This document shows, piece after piece, positions 28,029 to 35,492 of a DNA stretch of 64,000 nt; positions within the stretch are counted from its first letter, which is position 1, and the number at the start of each line of letters is the position of its first letter. Both the position numbers and the translations under genes were made by a program. Under the pieces are notes generated by a model. The model was not told where the DNA came from. It saw nothing but the letters and a program-made list of their open reading frames with translations, and ran no database searches. The stretch is taken from positions 254,015-318,014 of the forward strand of contig JABIXC010000007.1 in assembly GCA_018666775.1 (NCBI GenBank), read 5' to 3'. This stretch comes from Rhodospirillales bacterium (GTDB lineage Bacteria > Pseudomonadota > Alphaproteobacteria > SMXQ01).

Positions 28029-29030
28029 ATGACCCTGTTTATTAACGAAAAACATGTCGCCCAATTGATTGACGAAGGCCACGCCACCATGGGCGATTTT
28101 GTCGCGGCCATCGAAGGCGCCTTTATCGATCAGGGAAATGGCGATTTTGACATTTTGCCGCGCCAGAATTTTGAAGTACCCATACCGGGCCGGGCCAAGG
28201 GCGGGTCCTTAAAGATCGGCGGCGCCGCCCTGAAAGGGGTTGGTGCCATGGGCGCATCGCTTTATTCCGGTGGCTATGGCGGCATGAACCTCTGGATCAC
28301 CCTGTATGATACGACCACCGGAAAGGTGCCGGCCATTTTGCATGGCTCTTGTATTGGCCAAATGAAAACCGGATCAACATCGGCCATGGCCGCCAACCAC
28401 ATGGCCCGCAAAGACGCCACCCGGGTCGGCATTCTGGGTTCTGGCGATCAGGCACGGACCCAATTAATGGGGCTGTGTGCCATCCGTGACATCACAACTG
28501 TGCGCGCCTACAGCACCACCCGCGAAAATCTGGAATCCTACATTGCATGGGCAAAAGGTGCGTTTCCTGATCTGGATATTGAGGCCGCAGACACAGCGGA
28601 AGACGCCATCCGGGACGCCGATATTTTTGTGACCATCACCAATGCGGCTGATCCCATCATGAAAGCAGACTGGATCAAACCCGGCGCACATGGGTCCATC
28701 GTTGGGGCCCATTATCCAAAAAAACGTGAAATTGATGCCGCTACCTTGAACAACGCGCGCGTCATTGTCGATGATCTGGAACAGGCCTTTAATGAAAAGG
28801 GTGAATTGTTGATCCCACTGGAAAGTGGCGAGATCACCCGCGATATCGTCCAGGGCACCATCGGTGATGTTCTGGTGGGCAAGATCAAGGGCCGGGAATC
28901 CGAAGACCAGATCACCCTGTTCTTATCGGGCGGCACGGCGCTGGAATATATTGCCGTTGCCAACATGCTCCATAAAAAGGCTGTGAAGGCTGGCATCGGT
29001 CAAGTTCTGGATTACGAAGAAAACCGCTAA
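28029..29030 (+). CDS. ornithine cyclodeaminase / mu-crystallin family protein
   Basis: NAD(P)-linked enzyme family that includes ornithine cyclodeaminase, alanine dehydrogenase and ketimine reductases. The Rossmann motif is GILGSGDQARTQL. The substrate-side Lys is in SLKIGGA and the catalytic Asp in IVDDLEQAF. The usual MRTAA motif, whose Arg contacts the substrate carboxylate, reads MKTGS. This suggests an altered substrate. It is followed by a clear terminator and is divergent from the M29-like gene across 81 bases. Confidence 0.85.
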   Translation: MTLFINEKHVAQLIDEGHATMGDFVAAIEGAFIDQGNGDFDILPRQNFEVPIPGRAKGGSLKIGGAALKGVGAMGASLYSGGYGGMNLWITLYDTTTGKVPAILHGSCIGQMKTGSTSAMAANHMARKDATRVGILGSGDQARTQLMGLCAIRDITTVRAYSTTRENLESYIAWAKGAFPDLDIEAADTAEDAIRDADIFVTITNAADPIMKADWIKPGAHGSIVGAHYPKKREIDAATLNNARVIVDDLEQAFNEKGELLIPLESGEITRDIVQGTIGDVLVGKIKGRESEDQITLFLSGGTALEYIAVANMLHKKAVKAGIGQVLDYEENR

Positions 29031-29033
29031 AGA

Positions 29034-29074
29034 AAAAACCCCTCAAAGCACGCTATGCGCTTCAAGGGGTTTTG
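29034..29074. terminator. bidirectional rho-independent terminator
   Basis: AACCCCT (29037-29043) pairs with AGGGGTT (29065-29071), with further pairing AAGC/GCTT inside. T runs follow the stem on both strands (TTTTG rightward, TTTTTTC leftward). It ends the ornithine cyclodeaminase-like gene and the leftward mmsA unit. Confidence 0.85.
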
Positions 29075-29091
29075 TTATTTAGGTATTTTGC

Positions 29092-29265
29092 TTAACAACC
29101 CGCTTTGCAATTGCCTTGGCCGTCAAACTGCATGGCTTTGCCGCTGGTGGCAATATGGACCGATGCACCCTTGATCAATTTCTTGAACTTGGCCACCCGG
29201 GTTTTCTTTCTAAGCTTGCCGCCCTTGGTGGATGCTTCATTGGCATGAACCGGAACACCAAGCAT
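29092..29265 (-). CDS. possible small basic protein, 57 residues
   Basis: Open frame between the mmsA stop and the shared terminator, in the mmsA direction. It is Lys-rich (KGGKLRKKTRVAKFKKLIKG) and ends with two cysteines (NCKAGC). I recognise no domain. No clear ribosome-binding site precedes this ATG; a longer frame starts at 29319 inside mmsA. It may be a real short gene downstream of mmsA or non-functional spacer. Confidence 0.3.
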   Translation of the reverse strand: MLGVPVHANEASTKGGKLRKKTRVAKFKKLIKGASVHIATSGKAMQFDGQGNCKAGC

Positions 29266-29287
29266 GTCACATTTGCGAGAGGCGTGC

Positions 29288-30784
29288 TTACTTTGCGGTC
29301 GGCATGATGAATTCGGCACCCCGGGTCATGGACTGGGGCCAGCGCGAGGTCACCGTTTTAAGCCGTGTATAGAACCGCACGCCCTCGGCGCCATGGATAT
29401 GATGATCCCCAAACAGGGACCGTTTCCAGCCACCGAAGCTCATGAAGGCCATGGGCACCGGGATGGGGACGTTAATCCCCACCATGCCCGCATGCACACC
29501 CTGGGTAAAGGCATGAGCGGCATCCCCACTTTGGGTAAAAATCGCCGTGCCATTGCCGTATTGATGATCATTGACGATCTTCAGCGCGCCCTCAAAATCA
29601 TCGGCCCGAACCACGCACAGCACTGGGCCAAAAATTTCATCGCGGTAAATATCCATGTCTGTGGTGACTCGATCAAACAGGGATGCGCCGGTGAAAAACC
29701 CGGCTTCGCTGCCTTTGGGCCGAAAGCCCCGGCCATCAACCACCAGTTCTGCGCCCGCAGCCACGCCGCCGTCGACATAGGCCTCTACCCGATCACGGTG
29801 TTCTTTGGTGACCAACGGCCCCATTTCAGAATCGCCATCGGTGCCAACGCCGATCTTTAAATCGCGCACCCGGGAAGCCATTTTTTCGACCAACCGATCC
29901 CCGGCATCGCCCACCGCAACAGCAACCGAAATCGCCATGCAGCGTTCCCCTGCCGATCCATAAGCAGCGCCCATCAGGCCATCCACGGCCAGATCAATAT
30001 CGGCATCGGGCATCACCACCATATGGTTTTTAGCACCACCCAATGCCTGAACCCGTTTGCCCGCGTCCGTGCCGGTGCGGTAAACATGTTCGGCAACATT
30101 GGTAGACCCCACAAAGCTGATCGCGCCAATTTCAGGAGCGGCCAAAATGCCGTTCACGGTTGTGCTGTCGCCATTAACAACGTTCAACACCCCATCGGGC
30201 AGGCCTGCTTCCGATGCCAGCTCTGCCAACATCAAGGGGGCGGAGGGCACCTTTTCAGAAGGCTTCAAAATGAAACAATTCCCCGCCGCCACGGCCAGCG
30301 GAAACATCCACATGGGCACCATGACCGGAAAATTAAACGGTGTGATCCCGGCGCAGATGCCAATGGGTTGGCGCAGGGAAAAACTATCCACCCCGGTGCC
30401 AACATTTTCGGCATATTCACCCTTTAACAAATGGGGAATGCCACAGGCAAATTCCACCACCTCCAGTCCACGGATCAAGGACCCGCGCGCATCATCCAAA
30501 ACCTTGCCATGTTCCTGGGTGACCGCCGCACACAGCGCATCCATATTGGCTTCAATCAATTCCTTGAACCGGAACATCACCCGGGCACGGCGCAGCGGCG
30601 GGGTTGCGGCCCAACCGGGAAAGGCATCTTTAGCCGATGCAATGGCCGCATTAAGATCTGGCCCATCGGCCAGCGGCACCCGGGCACAAACATCACCCGT
30701 GGCAGGGTTTGTTACCTCGCCAAAGCGCCCAGATGCGCCCTTAACCCGTTTACCACCAATAAAATGATATAAATCATCCATCAT
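29288..30784 (-). CDS. mmsA: CoA-acylating methylmalonate-semialdehyde dehydrogenase
   Basis: Oxidises (methyl)malonate semialdehyde to propionyl- or acetyl-CoA in valine, inositol or beta-alanine catabolism. The ALDH catalytic Cys is in GSAGERCMAIS. MmsA-specific features are ITPFNFPVMVPMWMFP, AKNHMVVMPDAD and the end FYTRLKTVTSRW. At 498 residues it is full length. Its neighbours are a cluster of unassigned catabolic enzymes, so it may take the semialdehyde end product. It is divergent from the DUF423 gene. An omega-amino-acid aminotransferase at the right end of the window could also feed it. Confidence 0.93.
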   Translation of the reverse strand: MMDDLYHFIGGKRVKGASGRFGEVTNPATGDVCARVPLADGPDLNAAIASAKDAFPGWAATPPLRRARVMFRFKELIEANMDALCAAVTQEHGKVLDDARGSLIRGLEVVEFACGIPHLLKGEYAENVGTGVDSFSLRQPIGICAGITPFNFPVMVPMWMFPLAVAAGNCFILKPSEKVPSAPLMLAELASEAGLPDGVLNVVNGDSTTVNGILAAPEIGAISFVGSTNVAEHVYRTGTDAGKRVQALGGAKNHMVVMPDADIDLAVDGLMGAAYGSAGERCMAISVAVAVGDAGDRLVEKMASRVRDLKIGVGTDGDSEMGPLVTKEHRDRVEAYVDGGVAAGAELVVDGRGFRPKGSEAGFFTGASLFDRVTTDMDIYRDEIFGPVLCVVRADDFEGALKIVNDHQYGNGTAIFTQSGDAAHAFTQGVHAGMVGINVPIPVPMAFMSFGGWKRSLFGDHHIHGAEGVRFYTRLKTVTSRWPQSMTRGAEFIMPTAK

Positions 30785-30869
30785 TTTCTGCTATGTCCAT
30801 GCTGTTTCCGTAACGCAGCGGAGATTAGAGCCCCAATCGTCAAAGGTCCAGACAGGTATCATACCCGCC

Positions 30870-31292
30870 ATGAACACCGCCCAGCCCCCAAAACCAGCGG
30901 CCCCGCTATCCAAATTCGCCGCCGCCACCATTGCGTGCGGCGCTTTCATGGGCCTGTGCGGGATCATCCTGGGCACACTGGCCGCCCACGGCGCCCATGT
31001 GGAAGCCCAGCCCTTGTTAAAAACCGCGTCCACCTATGCTATGGCCCATGGCATGGCCATGATCCCGACGGTTCTGGCCCGGGAACGATTGGCCATTGAT
31101 TTGGTCGCTTGCAAAATACTCACCACCGCCATCCTTTGTTTTGGCTCCGGTGTGATTTTGTTCTCTGGCGGGCTTGTCTTGATGAGCATCGGCCTTAATT
31201 TAAATATCGTGCCCGTTGGCGGCGTGCTCTTGATGGGTGGCTGGTCCGGGCTTTGTGTTGGCGCGCTCATCCATTTGCGCTGCAAGCAATAA
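30870..31292 (+). CDS. DUF423 family small membrane protein
   Basis: Four predicted transmembrane segments, with the DUF423 pattern GIILGTLAAHG near the start, YAMAHGMAMI and SGGLVLMSIG. The N-terminus has a Pro-rich hydrophilic leader of ~15 residues. Function in this family is unknown. It is followed 30 bases later by a hypothetical gene in the same direction. Confidence 0.85.
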   Translation: MNTAQPPKPAAPLSKFAAATIACGAFMGLCGIILGTLAAHGAHVEAQPLLKTASTYAMAHGMAMIPTVLARERLAIDLVACKILTTAILCFGSGVILFSGGLVLMSIGLNLNIVPVGGVLLMGGWSGLCVGALIHLRCKQ

Positions 31293-31322
31293 CGCCCCTC
31301 TTTAAATTTTCTGAAATCACGA

Positions 31323-31766
31323 GTGAAAATGATGGCTACAAAACCTAAAACCAAAAAACCTGCTGCCAAGACATCCAAACCAAAAGCGCCAAAAGCAAAA
31401 GCGCCTGAGGCAAAAGAATCAAAAACGCCAGATTCGGGAACCGATTCCAAAAGCGATTCTGGCAGCGAAGGCAGTAGCAAAAAAGCATCTGCGCCCAGCC
31501 GCCCCATCAGCTATTTCTCATCCGTTGCCACCGATGATTACCGGTCGGGCTGGGATGAAATTTTTGGGAAGAAAAAAGCAGCCCCCAGAAAGAAAAAGCT
31601 GCCCGCCACCATCACCTTGAACACCGATGATCTGGATCAGGATTTGCGCGACCAGCTGGAAACCGCGTTTCGCAAACAGGTAAAGAAAAAACGCCTGAAT
31701 TACGACAAGCTCGATGCCAACGACCAGATCAGCTGGGAAATCGCCTGTCATATCTCTGAAGACTGA
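31323..31766 (+). CDS. hypothetical protein with Lys/Ala/Ser-rich N-terminus
   Basis: Unrecognised. The first ~60 residues are low complexity (Lys-Pro-Ala, then Ser/Asp/Glu) and probably disordered. The rest looks folded: RPISYFSSVATDDYRSGWDE, then PATITLNTDDLDQDLRD, and a basic helix QVKKKRLNYDKLD ending in EIACHISED. Possible starts are GTG at 31323 and ATGs at 31329 and 31332. A terminator follows 24 bases after the stop. The high charge suggests nucleic-acid or ribosome association, but that is a guess. Confidence 0.7.
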   Translation: MKMMATKPKTKKPAAKTSKPKAPKAKAPEAKESKTPDSGTDSKSDSGSEGSSKKASAPSRPISYFSSVATDDYRSGWDEIFGKKKAAPRKKKLPATITLNTDDLDQDLRDQLETAFRKQVKKKRLNYDKLDANDQISWEIACHISED

Positions 31767-31790
31767 TCTTCAAAACATCCATCAAACACG

Positions 31791-31823
31791 AAAAGGCCCC
31801 AGGTTTTATCCGGGGCCTTTTTG
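31791..31823. terminator. rho-independent terminator
   Basis: AAAAGGCCCC (31791-31800) pairs with GGGGCCTTTT (31812-31821) around a 10-11 base loop, followed by T-rich sequence. Runs on both strands would let it end the hypothetical gene to its left and the leftward tRNA gene to its right. Confidence 0.85.
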
Positions 31824-31828
31824 ATAAG

Positions 31829-31915
31829 TGGTAGGGGTAGGGAGAATCGAACTCCCACTCTGTCACCAGAACGGGATTTTGAATCCCGCGCGTCTACCAG
31901 TTCCGCCATACCCCC
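31829..31915 (-). tRNA. tRNA-Leu(CAA)
   Basis: Read on the minus strand. The acceptor arm GGGGGTA pairs with TACCCCT, the discriminator is A and CCA is encoded. The D-arm has GGTAGACGC and the anticodon stem CGGGA/TCCCG holds loop TTCAAAA (anticodon CAA, reading UUG). A long class II variable arm and a T-arm GGGAGTTCGATTCTCCC follow. The total is 87 bases. The first acceptor pair is G-U. Confidence 0.95.
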
Positions 31916-32033
31916 ACATATTAATTCTCGCCCGTAAAATGCTTATCTGGTGCGGGTTCGTCAACCTCATTTCGTGACCTGACCAAATAGCCCCCCATTG
32001 CCCTGAAGCGCGCGGGCGTATAGCTTTCCCTCC

Positions 32034-32384
32034 ATGAACGACATCACCATTCCGGCCTGGCACGCCCATATCTATTACGATCTTGCCACAACACGCACAA
32101 TTGCGGCGGATTTGCGCGAAAAAATCGCGGCTGGGTTTCCCTCGTCCGTCATTGGCGGCTGGCATGACCGGAACGTTGGCCCCCATACACAGCCCATGTA
32201 TCAGGTGGCCTTTGATGCGGCGCTGTTTGACACATTTGTGCCGTTTCTTGCCCTGAACCGGGCGGGATTGGCGGTTTTGGTCCATCCCCACAGCACTGGG
32301 GACCATGTCGCCGATCATATGGAACATGCCATCTGGCTGGGTGAAATCCTCGACATTAACACCGCACAATGGCTGGATAACTAA
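32034..32384 (+). CDS. DOPA 4,5-dioxygenase family protein
   Basis: Small extradiol-type dioxygenase family. The motif WHAHIYYD starts the protein, VGPHTQPMYQV follows, then NRAGLAVLVHPHSTGDHVADH and HAIWLG. The His residues in these segments are the presumed metal ligands. The 116 residues are normal. The bacterial role is unsettled; plant and fungal relatives open the DOPA ring for betalain pigments. It heads a tight run with DedA, DsbB and COQ7 genes, 2 bases from the next start. Confidence 0.85.
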   Translation: MNDITIPAWHAHIYYDLATTRTIAADLREKIAAGFPSSVIGGWHDRNVGPHTQPMYQVAFDAALFDTFVPFLALNRAGLAVLVHPHSTGDHVADHMEHAIWLGEILDINTAQWLDN

Positions 32385-32386
32385 CC

Positions 32387-32968
32387 ATGTTGCGCGGGCT
32401 TTATGACTGGACCATGAATTTAGCCGGGCACAAGCGTGCGGGCTCGGCCCTGTTCGCAGTCAGCTTTGCCGAATCATCGTTCTTTCCCATCCCCCCCGAC
32501 GTAATGATCATCCCCATGGTGCTGGCCGATCGCACCCGGGCATGGCGCATTGCCATGATCTGCACGATCGCATCGGTGTTGGGGGCTATTTTGGGCTACG
32601 CCATCGGGGCCTTGCTTTATGACAGCATCGGCAAACCGATGATGGATTTTTACGGCTATGGCGCGAAATTCGAAACCTTCACCGCCCATTACAATGAATG
32701 GGGCGCATGGATTGTGGCGGGGGCTGCGCTGACCCCCTTCCCCTTCAAGGTGATCACCATTGCCTCTGGCGTTGCATCGTTGGACCCGCTCACCTTTATC
32801 GTCTCAGCCGTTCTTGCACGTGGTGCGCGGTTTTATGCGGTGGCGGCACTTTTATGGCGCTTTGGCGAACCCATCCGGGCCTTCATTGAACGCAATCTAT
32901 CGCTGTTGAGCATTGCCTTTTTTGCCCTCCTGCTGGGCGGGTTTGTTCTGATAAAATACGCGTTCTGA
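32387..32968 (+). CDS. YqaA/DedA family membrane protein
   Basis: Inner-membrane protein of the VTT/SNARE-associated family. The signature FAESSFFPIPPDVMIIPM sits near residue 28, and a second conserved segment TPFPFKVITIASGVA lies near residue 118. Four or five membrane segments are evident. DedA proteins are linked to lipid flipping and membrane homeostasis. Length of 193 residues matches the YqaA subgroup. Confidence 0.88.
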   Translation: MLRGLYDWTMNLAGHKRAGSALFAVSFAESSFFPIPPDVMIIPMVLADRTRAWRIAMICTIASVLGAILGYAIGALLYDSIGKPMMDFYGYGAKFETFTAHYNEWGAWIVAGAALTPFPFKVITIASGVASLDPLTFIVSAVLARGARFYAVAALLWRFGEPIRAFIERNLSLLSIAFFALLLGGFVLIKYAF

Positions 32969-32970
32969 TC

Positions 32971-33492
32971 ATGATGAAAGCACTTTATGAACCCCGCACC
33001 TTTTTTGCCCTGCTGCTGATCGCAGCCATGGGCATTTTGGGAACGGCGCTCGCGTCACAATATTTTGGCGGGCTGCAACCCTGCCCCTTATGTCTGTGGC
33101 AACGCTATCCTTATGTCATCGTCATCGGGCTGGGGGGCGTTGGGTTTGGATTGGCGGGCCACACCACCATGGCTGCGCGCGCGTCCCTATTGAGTACCAT
33201 CGCAATTTTGGCAGCACTGGCCCTGTATATTGATGCCGGCATTGCCGCGTTTCATGTGGGTGTTGAGCAGCATTGGTGGGAAGGCCTGCAAAGTTGCAGT
33301 GCCGCACCCATTAGCGGCAGCATCGAAGCCTTGGGCGCGCAATTGCTGGGGACCCCCATTGTGCGCTGCGATGAAGTGGCATGGTCGCTGGGTGGTATTT
33401 CAATGGCGGGCTATAATTTCATCACCGCCCTTGGACTTGGCATTATCACCACGCGCGCGGCACAAGTGATGAAGGCAAACCATGGTGGATAA
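32971..33492 (+). CDS. dsbB: disulfide bond formation protein DsbB family
   Basis: Inner-membrane quinone oxidoreductase that reoxidises a periplasmic thiol oxidase. Four membrane segments are present, with the two redox pairs Cys38/Cys41 (CPLC, followed by WQRYPY) and Cys109/Cys133 (QSCSAAP ... VRCDE). It overlaps coq7 by 11 bases. No DsbA gene is in the window. Confidence 0.88.
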   Translation: MMKALYEPRTFFALLLIAAMGILGTALASQYFGGLQPCPLCLWQRYPYVIVIGLGGVGFGLAGHTTMAARASLLSTIAILAALALYIDAGIAAFHVGVEQHWWEGLQSCSAAPISGSIEALGAQLLGTPIVRCDEVAWSLGGISMAGYNFITALGLGIITTRAAQVMKANHGG

Positions 33493-34012
33493 AAAAACCA
33501 AAATTGACCGCATGATCCGGGTCGATCAGGCCGGGGAATACGGCGCTGCGCGCATTTACGCGGGCCAATTGGCGGTTTTGAAAAATACCGATGCCGCCCC
33601 GGTGATCGAAGAAATGGCCGATAAAGAACGCGAACATCTGGAAAAATTTGATCATCTGATGAACGCCCGCCACGTGCGGCCAACGCTTCTTGGACCGATC
33701 TGGCATGTGGCCGGTTTTGCGCTGGGGGCGGCCACTGCCATGATGGGTAAAAAAGCCGCCATGGCCTGCACCGAAGCGGTAGAAGAAGTGATCGAAGATC
33801 ACTATCAGGCACAATCGGATGCGCTGTCCAAAAACCCCGCGCAATCAGACCCCGAATTGGCCGCCGCTATTACACAAGCCCAGGCCGATGAAGCCGATCA
33901 CCGCCAACGCGCCATTAATGAAGGCGCCCGACAAGCCCCCTGCCACGCCCCCCTGACATCAGCCGTGCGCACCGGCACCCGCATGGCCATCTGGCTGTCT
34001 GAAAGAATTTAG
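33482..34012 (+). CDS. coq7: 2-polyprenyl-3-methyl-6-methoxy-1,4-benzoquinone monooxygenase (COQ7)
   Basis: Di-iron hydroxylase for the C6 hydroxylation step of ubiquinone synthesis. The first ligand is in RVDQAGEYGAARIYAGQ; EMADKEREHLEKF supplies Glu and His; TEAVEEVIEDHY and DEADHRQRAI supply the second half. The 176 residues match the short bacterial COQ7. It overlaps dsbB, whose product uses ubiquinone as electron acceptor. Confidence 0.94.
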   Translation: MVDKKTKIDRMIRVDQAGEYGAARIYAGQLAVLKNTDAAPVIEEMADKEREHLEKFDHLMNARHVRPTLLGPIWHVAGFALGAATAMMGKKAAMACTEAVEEVIEDHYQAQSDALSKNPAQSDPELAAAITQAQADEADHRQRAINEGARQAPCHAPLTSAVRTGTRMAIWLSERI

Positions 34013-34022
34013 GCGAAAAATT

Positions 34023-34586
34023 TTAAGAGGGTTCCAGTTCGGAATCCCAGTAGAGGAAATCGCGCCAGCTTTCGTGGAGAAAGTTGGGGGGATAGGCTTG
34101 GCCGTTGGCCTGGAGTTCGCGGACCGTTGGCTGGCGAGGAAGGGTGCGGGGTGTCATATGGGCCTTGCTGGGCATCATGTCGGCCTTGCGCAGATTACAC
34201 GGCTCACACGCCGCCACCACATTGGTCCACGAGGTTCCCCCACCCTTCGATTTTGGCACCACGTGATCGAACGTGAGGCGTTCCGATGGGGTTTGGTGGC
34301 CGCAATACTGGCAGGAAAACTGATCGCGCAGGAACACGTTAAAGCGGGTAAAGATGGGATTGGTGGCCGGGCGAATATAGTCTTTCAGCGCGATCACCGA
34401 TGGCAGGGCCATGGTAAAGGATGGGCTGTGGACCTGTTGATCATATTCGGAAACGATGTTTACCCGGTCCAGAAAAACCGCCTTCACCGCATCCTGCCAC
34501 GACCACACCGACAGCGGGAAATAGCTGAGCGGCCGAAAATCGGCATTCAGAACAAGTGCGGGGCAGCTTTCAGGCGAAGCGAACAC
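34023..34586 (-). CDS. HNH endonuclease family protein
   Basis: The C-terminal HNH domain has zinc cysteines CQYCG and CEPCN around the catalytic FDHVVPKSKGG and the WTNVV segment. The first ~75 residues (LNADFRPLSYFPLSVWSWQDAVKAV) are typical of a widespread chromosomal HNH family found in alphaproteobacteria and cyanobacteria. This is not a restriction enzyme in obvious context, since no methylase is adjacent. The biological role is unknown. Confidence 0.88.
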   Translation of the reverse strand: MFASPESCPALVLNADFRPLSYFPLSVWSWQDAVKAVFLDRVNIVSEYDQQVHSPSFTMALPSVIALKDYIRPATNPIFTRFNVFLRDQFSCQYCGHQTPSERLTFDHVVPKSKGGGTSWTNVVAACEPCNLRKADMMPSKAHMTPRTLPRQPTVRELQANGQAYPPNFLHESWRDFLYWDSELEPS

Positions 34587-34670
34587 AACAAGGTCTCCCT
34601 GATGGTCTTAAACGCAACTGGATCAAGCAACTGGCACCTTGCCTACACCACTTCCCTTACAGACACAAGA

Positions 34671-35354
34671 TCAGGCGCTGTGCGCCGTGATGCGCCCCAG
34701 AAAGGAAACAGCAAGAATAAGGGCGGCATCATCGATGCCGTGGCCAAGTTCTTCGAGCAGGTGGCAATCGACCGACACCCCGGAACGGGTGAGCAATTGT
34801 TGGGCGGTGTCGGCAGAAACCACGGGCACCACATCATCTTCGCGGCCATGAATAATACAAACCGGCGGGCGAGACTTTATTTCACCCGGCAAGGTTTCCG
34901 GTGCGATCAATGCACCCGACATGGAAAGAATGCCCGCACATGCATTTTCCCGGCGCAGGCCCACATGAAGGGCGGTCATGGCACCTTGGGAAAAGCCAAC
35001 CAGAATAAGCCTGCTGTCATCGAGTTTCAGGCGCGCCAATTCCCCATCAAGATATGCGTCGAGATCAATGGCAGCACGACGCACGCCCGCTTCCATATTT
35101 TCTGATGACCGATCCGCAAGGTTGAACCATTGACGTCCCGTAAAATCCGCGGGCGCCATATCGCACGCTTCTGGGCCGTTCGGGGCGATAAACCGCGCAT
35201 GGGGCAAGGCTTCGCCCATGATGGGGCCAAGGGAAATCAGGTCCTGTCCATCGCTGCCAAAGCCATGGAGGAACACCACCAGCCATTGAGGATCATCACC
35301 CGATGGCGGGCCAAAATCAGGGCCTAATAGAGTGCGGGGAGAATCTGTGGTCAT
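34671..35354 (-). CDS. phospholipase/carboxylesterase family alpha/beta hydrolase
   Basis: Serine hydrolase with nucleophile motif GFSQGA, Asp in HGREDDVVP and His in LGHGID, and HGFGSDGQDL as the oxyanion region. It resembles YpfH/EstB-type carboxylesterases (227 residues). No signal peptide is seen, so it is cytosolic. It is divergent from mcd across 138 bases and upstream of the HNH gene. Confidence 0.9.
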   Translation of the reverse strand: MTTDSPRTLLGPDFGPPSGDDPQWLVVFLHGFGSDGQDLISLGPIMGEALPHARFIAPNGPEACDMAPADFTGRQWFNLADRSSENMEAGVRRAAIDLDAYLDGELARLKLDDSRLILVGFSQGAMTALHVGLRRENACAGILSMSGALIAPETLPGEIKSRPPVCIIHGREDDVVPVVSADTAQQLLTRSGVSVDCHLLEELGHGIDDAALILAVSFLGRITAHSA

Positions 35355-35492
35355 AACGCGGTCACTTTCAATTAATCAAACATCAATCAGGCCATGCACG
35401 CCTTGACGGAAACCGGCGGGCACGGCACATTCTAGCCACAGGCAGGCATTTGCGAAACCGTGCATATGCCAGCCGTTCAAATAAGGAAGCCA

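Noticed and set aside
31323-31766. TIGR02300-type zinc-ribbon protein
   Set aside because: The length and charged composition suggested it at first, but the N-terminal cysteines of that family are absent.
34074-35105. 343-codon open frame on the plus strand
   Set aside because: Antisense to the HNH nuclease and esterase genes, both of which have clear motifs; the translation has no domain pattern.
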